This document shows positions 46,404 through 58,006 of a DNA stretch of 64,000 nt, piece after piece. Below the pieces are notes generated by a model, which ran no database searches, was not told the origin of the DNA, and saw only the letters and a list, made by a program, of their open reading frames with translations. Source of the stretch: Lindgomyces ingoldianus (Eukaryota > Ascomycota > Dothideomycetes > Pleosporales > Lindgomycetaceae); NCBI RefSeq assembly GCF_010093535.1, contig NW_022985239.1:1-64000 (forward strand). The letters run 5' to 3'. The stretch's first letter is position 1; each line of letters starts with the position of its first letter. The position numbers and the translations under genes are program-made.

Positions 46404-46672
46404 CGTTACAGCAGGCAAGACAATAGATTTAAATGCGGTAGGAATCTACTAAGAGGCATATAGAAGTGCGTGCATTCTATTAACACCTATAGGCTTTGTA
46501 CAAAGGATATTAGAAAACTACTAAGCTAGCTAAGGGGAGAGGTGCGACTAAATACTTAGGGGAATAGGGGTAACTGTGGGGGACAGAGTCGAGCCATGGT
46601 CGGGGCTGATACGGGGACCCATCGGATAGGTTCCGAGCGACCCGAGATGGAACGATTCATGAGAATCGTTAC
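46404..46672 (+). mobile_element. H-family solo LTR-like element (H2)
   Basis: Nearly full-length copy ending GATTCATGAGAATCGTTACA. The first bases are rearranged: a second terminal hairpin (ACGATTCGTAGAATCGTTAC, ~46389-46409) abuts it, as if two copies recombined. It is moderately mutated at the left and intact at the right. Confidence 0.7.
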
Positions 46673-46885
46673 ATAACCTTATGCCCTGCGGATTGTTTGA
46701 CCTAGCGTCTTATACTGCTGTCGAAGGCAAACTACAATTAGGCTACACCTCAGCAACCCACACATGTCAAGTACGGACTGTACACCTGGCACGAGACGTG
46801 TCCTCTTTAACTGTCCACCTCTATTGTACCTGGCCCTGAGCACTCTGCGGCAACACCCGGTTCTTGCCAAGTGAAGATTGTAACA
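46673..46885 (+). mobile_element. LTR fragment related to element F
   Basis: The sequence TACGGACTGTACACCTG and the terminal AAGATTGTAACA at 46885 resemble the 3' end of F's LTR (GACGGACTGTACACCTGATC and AGGATTGTAACA). The 5' half is missing. This fragment replaces the 3' end of the secreted-protein gene on the other strand. Confidence 0.55.
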
Positions 46886-47331
46886 CTCTTTTGCTTGATT
46901 TGGTTGTAGAGGGAGCGATAGCGGTAACAGTAGAGATGGAGGCGACTGTTACTATTGAGGTTGCCGACTTAGGATTCGAAATTGTAGTACAGGTGCGAGC
47001 ATCCACGTCGCAGGACTCATTTGGACCACAGCAGCAACCCGTGCCATAGCTTGTAACGTAGCAATGATGACCAGTAGGGCAACATAGAAGGGGATCTAAA
47101 ACTACAAGTTAGATATCTAAGCAGCAATACTAGAAAGTTCTAAAATTACATACTCGGGCAAAGCGAATAGCTAGCATTAGGACAGAAGCGTTGGCGACTC
47201 TGGAGAGCTGATCGAACCTCTAGTGTATTTACAAATACGTTGTTAGGTACTGCATTAACAGCTGCCTGAACACCTAGAACTGCTATCATCGCAAAAGAGG
47301 CGAGGAGGGTAATATAATAGTAGAGTGTCAT
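46821..47331 (-). CDS. Small secreted Cys-rich protein, 3' end replaced by LTR
   Basis: Two exons: 47331-47154 and 47095-46821. The 58-bp intron has all three canonical signals (GTATGT, CTAAC, TTTTAG). The product is 150 residues. MTLYYYITLLASFAMIAV starts a clear signal peptide that ends near residue 27. The mature part has the tight cluster FCPNASYSLCPNPLLCCPTG, then HHCYVTSYGTGCCCGPNESC and DARTC, followed by a Ser/Thr-rich tail (SIVTVASISTVTAIAPSTT). Such CCPTG/GCCC arrangements are common in fungal secreted or GPI-anchored surface proteins. The last ~21 residues (from about position 130) come from the LTR fragment at 46673-46885, so a normal C-terminus, probably a GPI signal, has been lost. 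The ATG at 47331 has A at -3; an upstream in-frame ATG at 47352 is possible. The exact family is not known to me. Confidence 0.65.
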
Positions 47332-47504
47332 GATTGGAATATTCGAATACAAAAGTTGGTGGCTTCTAGCATTGTAAAGGTGGGTTACCTCTAGCTTTCT
47401 ATCACTCTAGCAATAATAAAACAATTCAAAAAAAATTGCTTTGAAGAAAAAGAATCATTAAATTCAAGAAAAAGAAGCGAAAGCGAAGAGAGAAGCGAGG
47501 TGGC

Positions 47505-47698
47505 TGTAACGATTCTCATGAATCGTTCCATCTCGGGTCGCCCGGAACCTATCCGATGGGTCCCCGTATCGGCTCCGACCCTGACTCGACATGGCCCCGA
47601 CTCTGCCCTGTCCCCCTGCTGCTACCCCTATTCCTACCATATGCCTCTGAGTGGACTCCTACCGCATTCGGACCCATTGTCTTGCCTGCGCCGTTACA
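47505..47698 (-). mobile_element. H-family element, internally deleted copy (H3)
   Basis: The target duplication is GTGGC at 47500-47504 and 47699-47703. It has the same ends as 48639-48929 (TGTAACGATTCTCATGAATC to TTGCCTGCGCCGTTACA) but lacks ~100 bp of the middle. It is free of RIP. Confidence 0.85.
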
Positions 47699-47703
47699 GT
47701 GGC

Positions 47704-48233
47704 GGGATGCGGAAGAGATCTTCTAGGATATTCGTTACGATTTCTATATCGCTATGTAGCGAAGAGCGGAAACTATATAGGAGATTATGCAAGCTATCTG
47801 CTTGAATATTCGGGTGATATTTTCTTTTTTGTTAAAGACCTAAATTAGTCTCTAGAACGTTACACAAAGCGAAGCTTGAATATTGGCTACCGCTAGGCGA
47901 AATAAGGTACCACCACCTAACCGAGATGATCCTTATCTCGGGTGCTTAGCCGACTGTGCAGAGAAGCTCAGAGCCCCTCAGGACCCTTTCCCCCTGCGAC
48001 AAGAAGAGGGACCCCTAACGCTAAGCGAAATAAGGTATCAAACCGACCGCGAGTCGCCATGCGCGTTACATTTTAAACAAGAGCCTACACTCTAAAGTTT
48101 TGTGTAGAAAAGTAGTAGCTTAGACCCTAAAAACAAAGATTCTCACCTTGCCTCTTGAGAAACCTACTGGCGTGGGTGGTTTTGGGTCAAGTTAGAGTTA
48201 AGTTTGGGTAAAAGAAGTTGCGGTTGCGACCGA
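47704..48233. other. Intergenic mosaic, nothing assigned
   Basis: Ordinary to AT-rich sequence. Frames up to 70 codons exist (47883-48095) without recognisable features. A short inverted motif ATCGCTATGTAGCGA occurs near 47748. Confidence 0.5.
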
Positions 48234-48638
48234 GCGATCTATTGTGTGCGTTAATCCGTGCAATGTCTTGGCATTCGCGTCGCGTCTTTTCCGCCTCACC
48301 AAATCTATGAGAACTTCGACAAAGCGACAATTTGCCCCCATCTATGCCTAAATATCTGTTATTTTAGTCAGATCTTAAAGCTGTACGTACTTCCTAATTA
48401 GGAAATAATAAAGCTAAATTTTAGAGGTTTAAAATAGCCCTCAGCAAACAATTTCTAGCTAAAAAGCCATAGCTGGAGCAGCCACGCGTTCGAGTACTGG
48501 TGCTACCCGTCAACCGTCAGCCAGAGCCCTCGCTGCAGCAGCCTCTAAAGCACCTTCTAGAGGTCAAAAAGCCAGTAGATTATATAAGCAGACAAGGAGG
48601 AAGGTTACCTTTGTAGATAAGCAGCGCGCTGCTGCTTT

Positions 48639-48929
48639 TGTAACGATCCTCATGAATCGTTCCATCTCGGGTCGCTCGGATCCTATCCGAAGGGTCCCCG
48701 TATCGGCCCCGACCATGACTCGACCCAGTCCCCCGCAGTTACCCCTATTCCCGCATGTATTTAGTCGCACCTCGCCCCCGTAGCTAGCTCGGTAGTTTTC
48801 TGATATCCTACGTACAAGGCCTATAGGTGTCATTGGTATTCCCAGGTCTCTGAGTCCCCACGCACTCCCATATGCCTCTGAGTGGATTCATACCGCATTC
48901 GGACCCATTGTCTTGCCTGCGCCGTTACA
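48639..48929 (-). mobile_element. H-family element, intact copy (H4)
   Basis: 291 bp with the target duplication GCTTT (48634-48638 and 48930-48934). Ends are TGTAACG and CGTTACA. It is inserted in copy 1's accessory ORF. It is almost free of RIP although surrounding DNA is mutated. Confidence 0.9.
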
Positions 48930-48953
48930 GCTTTAACAGCTGCTATTAAGATA

Positions 48954-51900
48954 TGTCACGATTATGCACAAGTAAGGTTATAGAGCTTCGCGGAGGTCTA
49001 GTTTAATTACTACGTGAGGTATTATAGTAGGTACAAGACGTTGTGTGAGGAACAGGAAGGTTTAGAAGGAAATTAGTAATTAAATACTTAGCTTAAAAGT
49101 CTAAGCGCTTTAGGTATAAATTAAGCCTATTTTAGGTTTAGTTAGTGTTAAGGCAGTTTATACTTAAGTTTATGTCTATATTATGTTATATTTATGTTAG
49201 ACATGCACTAATAATACTCTAGTACATGTCTAATACAGTTATGTCTAGGATCTAGGGAGGATACTGTAATAGTATCTTCTCTCTTATTAAGAAGAAAATT
49301 CTTTACATTAGTAGTTCTAGCATTAAGTTGTCTTTATTAGAGTACAGGTTTAGTTTAGATAGGTATTAGGTGTAAAATTAAGTTACTATAAAGTTCTCTT
49401 ATAAGGCTTTTATAAGTTTCTATAACAGTTTGTTATATCTAGTTTATTTTATAAAGTATTTATAGATATATTTTTTCTTATTAAACTAAATCTATTTAAT
49501 GTTTTTTATAATATATTCTAGTTTATTATTTATAATAATAAGTTTAAGTAGTAGGTTTAGCTGTCTAGGTAGATAGTTAGATTTAAAGGCTACTTAGCGC
49601 AGCAACAATACATAGAACACAGGGTGTATCTTTATGCTGTTAGGTAGGATTAATTAGTAAGTGTGTAATAAGACTATATAGGCTACTATAAAAAGGCTAA
49701 AGTTCTTTTAATTAAGTTTTTTTAATTATTAGTTTATTTAAATATTTTTAGTGTCTAGCTAGACCTTCTTGCTAGCTGTATACACAAAGGTAGAAGTTTA
49801 GAATTAGTTTACATACTTTTATTAAAAAGCTTAAGCCTATGTAAGCTTTTTATAAATATATTTAAATATATTTTAGATTTTATTAATAAGTCTATTTATG
49901 TTTATTACTTATATAGATTAATAAGTTAGTTAGGGGGTATTTATAAGTAGTTTAAATTTTATTTAAAGGTAGTATCTATAGTTTACTAAAAATAGAGATA
50001 CTTATGTTAATTTAGATGTTATGTTATTAGCTTTAAACTATGCTATAGCTAACTATTTTACCTAGTTATTTTACTAGTAGTTTATGTACACGTATAGGAC
50101 TTATTTTATTATAGTGTTTATGTTTTTAGTCTAGCTGTTAATCTCTAGGTAAAAAGCTGTAGATAGATAGAGGATAATTTAGAGCTGTTTATAAAGTTTA
50201 TTCTAGAAGGCTAAGACAAACTATGTACCTCTATCTAATATAATTATGTTAGGTAGGCTATAGTAAACTTATACATATTAGTAGAATAACTAGGCTATAT
50301 TNNNNNNNNNNNNNNNNNNNNNNNNNNNNNNNNNNNNNNNNNNNNNNNNNNNNNNNNNNNNNNNNNNNNNNNNNNNNNNNNNNNNNNNNNNNNNNNNNNN
50401 NNNNNNNNNNNNNNNNNNNNNNNNNNNNNNNNNNNNNNNNNNNNNNNNNNNNNNNNNNNNNNNNNNNNNNNNNNNNNNNNNNNNNNNNNNNNNNNNNNNN
50501 NNNNNNNNNNNNNNNNNNNNNNNNNNNNNNNNNNNNNNNNNNNNNNNNNNNNNNNNNNNNNNNNNNNNNNNNNNNNNNNNNNNNNNNNNNNNNNNNNNNN
50601 NNNNNNNNNNNNNNNNNNNNNNNNNNNNNNNNNNNNNNNNNNNNNNNNNNNTACTTATTAGTAATAATTTAATTAATTATCTAATTTATTTTATTTAAGT
50701 TAAGGTTTAAAAATAGCTTAAGTTAAAGTAAAGTTTAGTGTTAAGCTTTTTACACTTTTTTTTAAGTAAAGATGTTTTAAGATTACTTTATAAAAGCATT
50801 TAGTTTCTCTTTGTTTTAACTAGAATAATAAGTAATCTTAAAATTAAAATAAAATAAGTATTTAAACTAATAGGCTTATTAGTAGCTAAGTTATTTTATA
50901 GTTGTAAAGTACAATAAGTTTTTATAGTTAGATAGAACCTGTATTAGATGCGCTGCACCTTCTAGTTTAGGTTACTATTATTTAAAGTAGCATACTATAG
51001 TAAGTAATTTTTTATTATAGATCTTATAATTACTTTCTGCAGGACTTATTTTTTTTAAGAAGTATGTAATAGGCCTAATAGTCCTATCTAGCTTAGTCTA
51101 GAAAAGAACTCCTGCTACTACATAGTTTAAGGCATTAGCTTTTATAAGTATTAGTAGTTTAAAGTTAAAGTAGTAGAGTATTAAGGCTTTAGTAAAGGCT
51201 TTCTTTAGCTAGTTAAAAAACTATTAGTAATTTAAGTTAAAGTTAAATTAAACCTTTTTTTTAGTAAGTATAATTATAGGGCTTACTAGCTGTAAAAAGT
51301 TGTTAATAAATTATTAGTAAAAGTTAGTAAATTTTATAAAGGCTTAAACATCTTTTATATTTTTTAGGTATTACTAATCTAGCACAGTCTAAACTTTAAT
51401 AGGGTCTATTTAAATGTTATCTATAAAGATTACATATTTTAAATACATAACCTTTAATTAGTAGAACTTACATTTATTTATATTAAGTTATAGACTTACT
51501 TCTTCTATAGCCTTTAGTACTAGGCGTACATGCTATTTGTACTTTAAAAGGCTATTACTATAAATTAGAATATTATTAATATACGCAGTGCAAAACATGT
51601 CTAGGTAGCATTAAAGCAAGTTATTTATAAAATGTTAAAAAGTACTAGGCGTGTTAGCTAAGCTAAAGGGCATTACTAAGTACTTAAATAGTTTATATTA
51701 GGTCTAAAACACTATTAGCTACTTATTACCCTTTACTATTCTTAGCTTATTAAAAGTAGTAATAATATTTAACTTTATAAAATACTTTACTTTACTTAGT
51801 TAGCTTAGAGTTTTTTATAAAAAAAAAATTAAGTATTAGTTCTTAATAGTAACAGTATTTAGTCCTTAGTAGTTAACATAGAATTAAAGCCTACCTCTAG

Positions 51901-54473
51901 GTTTTTTTATAAATAGTATAAGTAACACTACTAGTAAAAAGCTAGCTTAAATAAACTCTTTTTTTAAGTTCTTATTAAAGTATTTTTAAAGCACTTTTAA
52001 TTTATTTAGCAACATTTTATATAGTAGCCTATAACTAAGTTATTTACTAGGCTTAAAGGTTATTAAGTAATTATATAGACATTATATTAAAAGCTTATTA
52101 GACTTATTTTAGAAAAAAACATGTAATAAGTTATAGTAGTTTTAAGGGACTATTATTTTTAAGTTAGTGTGTTTTTAGGGAGCTAAAGCTTAGTCTATAT
52201 TAAAAATTATAACTGCATAGATTTTGTAATCTAGTTATTAAGCTAGGGTTATAAATAGGGCAGGTTTTATGTAGTAGATGTCTATCTGCTGTTTAAGTCC
52301 TAGTTTAAGTCTAAATTAAGTAAGTAGAAGTTCTTTAAAGGCTTTTTTTTCTTTAAGTTTAAGTAGTTATTAAATTATTTTACATAGCTTATTTTAGTAA
52401 AAGGCCTAGCTTATTAGCCTTACTTAAGTAGTTTTTTTTTAGGTTATTAAAAAGTAGGTTTAGAAACCTTTTATATTAAGTGCTATTTAAGTATTATTTA
52501 GGTGTAAGTGTAAGTATATGTTTTAGCATTAAAAAGAGTTAAAGTTTAGAACTTACTTTTAGTAATTAAAAGTAACCTTATGCTAATATAGCTATAGTTG
52601 TTCTAAGATTAGGTTATAACATTTTATGTTTATTACATAAAGTTTAATCTACTTCTTATAGTGTTAGTAGGTAATTATAATAGTTATAGTACAAAAAATA
52701 GAACTTTTTTTAAGTTATTTTTTATTAAATCTAGTTAAGTAAATTATTTAGGTAAGTAGTGTTAATTAAAGATTTAGTTTACACGCTAGTTCTTTATTAA
52801 TATAACTTATACTGTTTACTTCTAAGTTAATAAAAGCTTATATTAAAGCTAATATAGTTTTTTATTATAAATATATAAAAATATTAACTTAGTACTTTTA
52901 GTTATTAGTAGAGGACTTAGCTTATAAGTTAGCAAAGATCTAGTGTTAAATTAGTCCTAAGGGGCAACTTAGCCCTAGAATAAGCCTTTTTATAGGCTTT
53001 TACTACTATAGCTGCAGCTATGTTAAGAGTAGTAAAAGGGATTAAAGCTTAAATATAAGTTAAAGCTCTTATAAAAATAAGATTAAAATAGTAAAAATCT
53101 TTAATAAGTACTAGCAGCGCTACTTACATAGACTTAAAAAAAGAGAATAAAGTAGTTTTAAGAAATATAACTATGCTTACTACACTTAAAATATTAACTT
53201 TTTTTTTCTAATTTTTACGCTTTCTAGAACTAACTAAAGCATAATTTAAATTAATTTTTATTATATTAAAGTCTTTATTTGTAACTACGCTAGTTTAGGA
53301 GTGTATTAAGGCTTGTATAAAGAGAAACTTTATGTTATTATTGTAAGTAGCAATTAGGTTTACATACATGTTAAAGTTATTTAGAAGGGGTTCTCCTACT
53401 ATAGCATGTTATAGTTTAGTTAAGAGAAAGTTATGTAGAGCTATAATTAAACCTATTTTATTTAGGCCTATATTAGATGTAAGTTAGTAGAACTTAGTAA
53501 AGTGTAAAGTAAAGCTTTTTTTTTTTATTATAAAGTGTTTAGGTAACTTAGGGCTATTAACTTTTTATTTAAGTCTTTATAAGTTGCTTATAAGAACACT
53601 ATAAATTAATTTAAGTTAATAATATTTTTATTTATTAGTAAGTTAATTAAGGCTGTTATATTATAGTTAAGTTAAAAGTAAGCATATAGTAACTAAAAGT
53701 GTTTAAAAAGGAATTAGTCTATGTTTCCTTTAAGTTTATATTAAAGCTTGCGTAGAAAAAAAAGTAGGTCTTTTTATTTTCTATTAAATAGTAGGGGATT
53801 AGAGAGTTAGTTAGATTTTATTACTAAGTTAAAAAAGTTATAAGTTATAGGTAGCATTAAGCAGAAAAAAGTTAAGCTATCTCTAGACTTCTAAGTAAGC
53901 TTTAAGGCTAGTAAGTTCTTAGTTCCTACTACTATAATAAAAGTTAAGGCAGAAATAGACTACTTAATAACATAAAGCTATTCTTTAAAGTTTTTTTAAA
54001 AAGCTTTAAAGCTTATAATGTAGTAGCTTTCTTATAAAGTAAGCGCTTTTTAAAAGGCTTTTTAGCTTACTTTAATAGCTTAGAGTTATATAAGTACTAA
54101 GCTTATTAAATTAAATTTAAAGGCTATTCTTAGCTAAGGTTTTAACATAACATAATGTTATAATTATGCATAAGTAAGGTTATAGAGCTTTGCAGAGGTC
54201 TAGTTTAATTACTACATAAGGTATTATAGTAGGTATAAGATGTTATGTAAGGAATAGGAAGGTTTAAAAAGAAATTAGTAATTAAATACTTAGCTTAGAA
54301 GTCTAAGCGCTTTAGGTATAAATTAAGCCTATTCTAGGTTTAGTTAGTGTTAAAGCAGTTTATGCTTAAGTTTATGTCTGTGTTATGTTGTGTTTGTGTT
54401 AGACATGCACTAATAATACTCTAGTACGCGTCTAATACAGTTATGTCTGGGATCCGGGGAGGATACCGTGACA
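48954..54473 (-). mobile_element. Ty3/Gypsy element B (family of A), with assembly gap
   Basis: The target duplication is AGATA at 48949-48953 and 54474-54478. The LTRs are 318 bp each (48954-49271 and 54156-54473). The body is collinear with element A on the minus strand and more heavily mutated; the reverse-transcriptase YINN box is at about 51570-51590. It is interrupted by 350 Ns (50302-50651). It is inserted in transposon copy 1. Confidence 0.93.
50302..50651. other. Assembly gap (350 N)
   Basis: The flanks correspond to positions 40103 and 40597 of element A, so about 493 bp are really missing, in the integrase-RNase H part of element B. Confidence 0.95.
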
Positions 54474-54478
54474 AGATA

Positions 54479-55570
54479 CTATTATCACCACTATTACTAG
54501 TAGAGCTAGAGTGTTAACTATTACCTTAGCAGCAATTGTCCCCACCTCCTAAAGAGCCTAACTATAAGATGGATATAAAGTATATTCTATGTGTAAATAG
54601 GAACTAGGTAGTTAACAACAGCAATAACTACTAGCAGCTAGTCTTCTTTATATTGTTTATAAAGGACAAAGTAGACTTAGTGCTTACTAATGCAGCTTCT
54701 ATAATTAACAGGTAGGAAGTTACCTAGCTTAGTTACTTAGTAAGCTATTAAGCTAAGCACCCTAAATCTACCTAGCAGCACATTACCTTAGCTAACTTTA
54801 GTTTTATAAAAGGCGCTTACCTACTTAAAGCAGTTAATTGCTATATTAAGCACTTTACTAAGAGGATTAATAGGGTAGATTTTAAAGTAAAGCTTTATGT
54901 TAAAGTTAAAGCTCTGCAGAGGGCATTTCTGCGTAGGCAATTAGCTAATAAGCTATTATTAGATCTAAATACTACACTAATAATACTAAGCAGCTGTTGT
55001 ACCCAGCAGCTGCTGCGTAAAGCTAGGGCGGCAAAGCGAGTGGAGAAGATATCTAAGGCAATAGACCACCACTTAGCAATTGCGTGTACGTGGGAGTGCT
55101 AGACAGAGCTTTGCAATAACTATAAAAAGTAGTGCTATATCTACCTAGACTAATCTTACTATGCTATTAAACTAGTTAACTTTAAGGCGTAGGGAAGGTC
55201 TATAGTTATAGGAGAGTCTTCTATTATAGTACCTAGTTATAAAATTGTTAGGGTGCTGCAGTAAAAAAGTAACAAGCTCTAGGTAAACTCTTACATGTAA
55301 AAGAATAAGAAGAAGAGGCTAGGCTTATTATTATTAAATAAGCTGTTATTTAAAAAGCTAGTAAAGTAGATAAGCTAGCAGCAGTTACTTAACTAAATAG
55401 TAAAAATAAGTAATAAGAAAGCTACTTAAGTAGAGTAATAAAAGTTTTAACAGCTTTATCTCTAATAGCTTTAAGCGCAGGCTAGTATCCCTTCTATAAG
55501 AGCTGCTCTACTCCCTTACTACTAGCAGCTATATACTCTGCTAGTTATTACTTTAATAGCGCCTTAATCT
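54479..55570 (+). pseudogene. Accessory ORF of transposon copy 1
   Basis: Continuation after element B of a gene that begins near 48480 (shared word ACGCGTTCGAGTA with copy 2). Conceptual reading gives LVFFILFIKDKVDLVLTNAA, then RRQLANKLLLDLNT, then a Cys box at ~55087-55160: WEC*TELCNNYKK*CYIYLD*SYYAIKLVNF. The same box in copy 2 is WQCSVAGCNNFRR*CYIYLN then SSYYKIKPVN. The spacing W-x-C-x4-C-N-x5-C-Y plus YYxIK suggests a zinc-binding fold, with function unknown to me. It lies head-on to the transposase gene. It is RIP-destroyed. Confidence 0.6.
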
Positions 55571-55929
55571 TTAAGTTGTTCTTTAAGTCTTATAATAAAA
55601 AGTAGTAAATAGAATACCTAAAAAACAGTAAAGAACTTTTTTAAGTAGTTAGTTAAGTAATAGCTAAAGAATAAAAAAGATCCTTACCTCTACATATAAA
55701 AGGTAGTAACTAAGGAGCTATAAACTATAAAGGATCTCTATAAGATAAGCAGAGTTAAAGGTAACCTGTATACTATTACTGTTACCTAGTTTAGGCTTAA
55801 AGATAGGCTTGTTTACTATCTTTATAAAGATCTCTATTAGTTTAAGCTAATATATTATACAGCTAGCAGCCTGCTTAAAATAGGTAGTAGTAAGTAAGGC
55901 AGAACTAGTAGTAAAAATAATATAGCTAA

Positions 55930-56950
55930 ATAATTTATTTAAATTTAAACTCTTCTACTCTTTTAAGCTCTCTTAGCTCTCTCCTTACACGCTCTAGCTT
56001 CTCCTGCTTAATATATAGCCCTTCTGCTGCGTACTTAAAGTGCTTTTAAGTAAAATAGTTGCATTTGCTTTTTTAAATAGCTGCCTTTAAAAAGGCACTA
56101 AAGTTACTACTAAAACGCCCTTAAATGTATAGATAGTTTCTTTTAATTTATACCTTAAGCACTACAAAGGTAAGCTCTATTAGATTATAGTTAAGTAAGT
56201 ATAAAGGCAGATACCTTACTAAATACCTGCTAGCCTTAATAATCTATGTTACTTTATTATTTATATAAATTAAGATGTTATCTAGAATAATTACTAGGTG
56301 CTTCTTACTATACACAACCTAGAGCATAGGGATTAGACTCTTTTTAATCTACTTAAGAAACTGCTTTTAATTAAAGTAGCCTTTCTTTATAGCTGTATAA
56401 AAGAGATAGCTGTTAATTATATACGCAAAGAAAATTAACTAAGTACTGCTTTAAGCAATATCTTAGGTATACTAAAAGATGTGGCTAACTAGGCTGTACA
56501 TGTAGTGCTGCTAGCTAGTCTTCTTATTAAAGATTAACTTGTTAAGAAACACTAGATCCTCTGCTATAAAGTGTCTTATTAAGTTATAATATAAGTTATA
56601 AAGTTCTTTATTTTAATTAATAAAAAACGCTTAAAGTGTTTAGCAACTTTATCTACATTAAAAGAGAAACTAAGATATGTTTAAGTAATTAATTTAAATG
56701 CTTTTTTTTACTTATAACTAGAGTGTAATCTTGTTCTAGTACATCTACCTAGAGTAGATAAGCTTACTAAAAAAAGCATTTATGTCTTTCTTACTAATTA
56801 CTAGTAGATAACTAAGCCTGCCTTAGATAAGTGCTCTTATGCTACTGTGTGTCTTTAGATTATCTATTACATTATATACTGCGCAGTTGCTGCACCCCTT
56901 TTAATTAGTAATTGCCTGCGGCCTCTATCTAAGCAGTAAAAAACAACATA
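55930..56950 (-). pseudogene. DDE_3 (Tc1/mariner-like) transposase, copy 1
   Basis: Minus-strand reading gives KKSLIPML, LVIILDNILIYINNKV (~56262-56300; consensus V+VLDNASIH), YLPLYLLNYNLIELTFVVLK (~56155-56214; consensus YLPPYSPDFNPIEL.F..LK), then NFSAFLKAAI and a Lys/Glu-rich tail with LRELKRVEE. This is the C-terminal half of the DDE_3 fold of fungal Tc1/mariner-like transposases. The second Asp (DN) and the final Glu are still visible. The N-terminal helix-turn-helix part is too mutated to read. Confidence 0.8.
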
Positions 56951-57376
56951 TATTAATACACATACAATTAGATAGGCCACAGGCGCTCACAGTAAGCGCT
57001 AGGGGTTGCTGAGTAGGTAGTGGGCAACAAGAGACTCTGTAAGCTTAAAACATAGCTAGAAAGCTATTTTAAACATTAAAACCTAGCCTTATTATTTCCT
57101 AAATAGAAAGTACGTACAGCGCCTAAATGTTTACTAAAATTAAGAGATGTTAGGTAGTTGTAGGGTTTTATAAGCAAAATTTCAAGTTCTTATACAAATT
57201 TAGTGGCGGAAAGCAAAGTTTGAGGTGTTGCCAAGACATCTGTCGGGGCAGGTAATCGATGAAATGTCTTGGCATTCTCGCTTCGTCAAATCCCCCACCC
57301 AAATTACTAGCCGAGTCAGACCAGCGCGCAATAATCGGCCTATCGCGTATATATCAGACTTGCTCTCGTCGTCAAA

Positions 57377-58006
57377 GTGAGGCCTGTGGAATTGCCTAAT
57401 TGGGTAATTGTGAAGCTGACTTTTGGTGTTTTGCAGATAGTTTTCGCGAGCTCTGTAGACGCTCCTCCAGCCAAATCTACGCGTTCGAGTAGCTGTGGCA
57501 AAGCACCTCCTAAAGCACCTACCCGGGCACCAAAGAAGGCACAGAAGGCTTATCCTAAGGCTTGTAAGCAAGCAGCAGCAGCAGCTGCTGCTGCTGCCAA
57601 ACAGCGTTTGAAGAACTCAGTTGCCTTTGTAGAAGCTCCTCCTTCGCCTCTAGCTTCTATCGTCGAATTGCCGTCGTCTCCGCCACCTGTTCCGCGACCT
57701 GTTCCGCGACCTGCTCTGTTACCTGCCCTGCCACCTGCTCTGCCACCTGCTCTGCCACCTGCTCTGCCACCTGCTCTGCCACCTGCTCGAGCTTCGTCGC
57801 CCGTTGAACCTGAGCAGCCACAGTATGAGATCAATATACAATATTCGCTTCACGTCAACACAGTAAGGAGGCCTGGGGATGTAGAGAGCACCGAGCGATG
57901 CTTCCTCCTCCTATTGTTAATGGAGGATAAGGTGATGGCGTTGATCAACAACCCAGCATCTACAATTGATGGACGGGAGTACACCTGGCAGAGTCGCGTT
58001 GTTTAG
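57377..58006 (+). CDS. Accessory ORF of copy 2, unmutated 5' part
   Basis: An open frame of 209 codons in a GC-normal patch, the longest frame left in any element of the window. It has a basic Ala/Lys-rich segment (KAPTRAPKKAQKAYPKACKQ), a poly-Ala run, a Pro-rich repeat (LPPALPPALPPA) and then the start of the conserved domain (LLLLLMEDKVMALINNPAS then REYTW). The stop at 58004-58006 corresponds to Gln or Trp in the RIP context, so the true gene continued to ~58960 (C-terminal part listed separately). The initiating ATG is uncertain; the first ~25 codons overlap the TIR and an intron-like acceptor TTTTGCAG at 57427-57434. The opposite strand's Gly/Arg-rich frame is a shadow. Confidence 0.5.
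   Translation: MRPVELPNWVIVKLTFGVLQIVFASSVDAPPAKSTRSSSCGKAPPKAPTRAPKKAQKAYPKACKQAAAAAAAAAKQRLKNSVAFVEAPPSPLASIVELPSSPPPVPRPVPRPALLPALPPALPPALPPALPPALPPARASSPVEPEQPQYEINIQYSLHVNTVRRPGDVESTERCFLLLLLMEDKVMALINNPASTIDGREYTWQSRVV

Noticed and set aside
57550..57834. Antisense Gly/Arg repeat frame (GGRAGGRAGG)
   Set aside because: Reverse complement of the Pro/Ala repeat in the accessory ORF.
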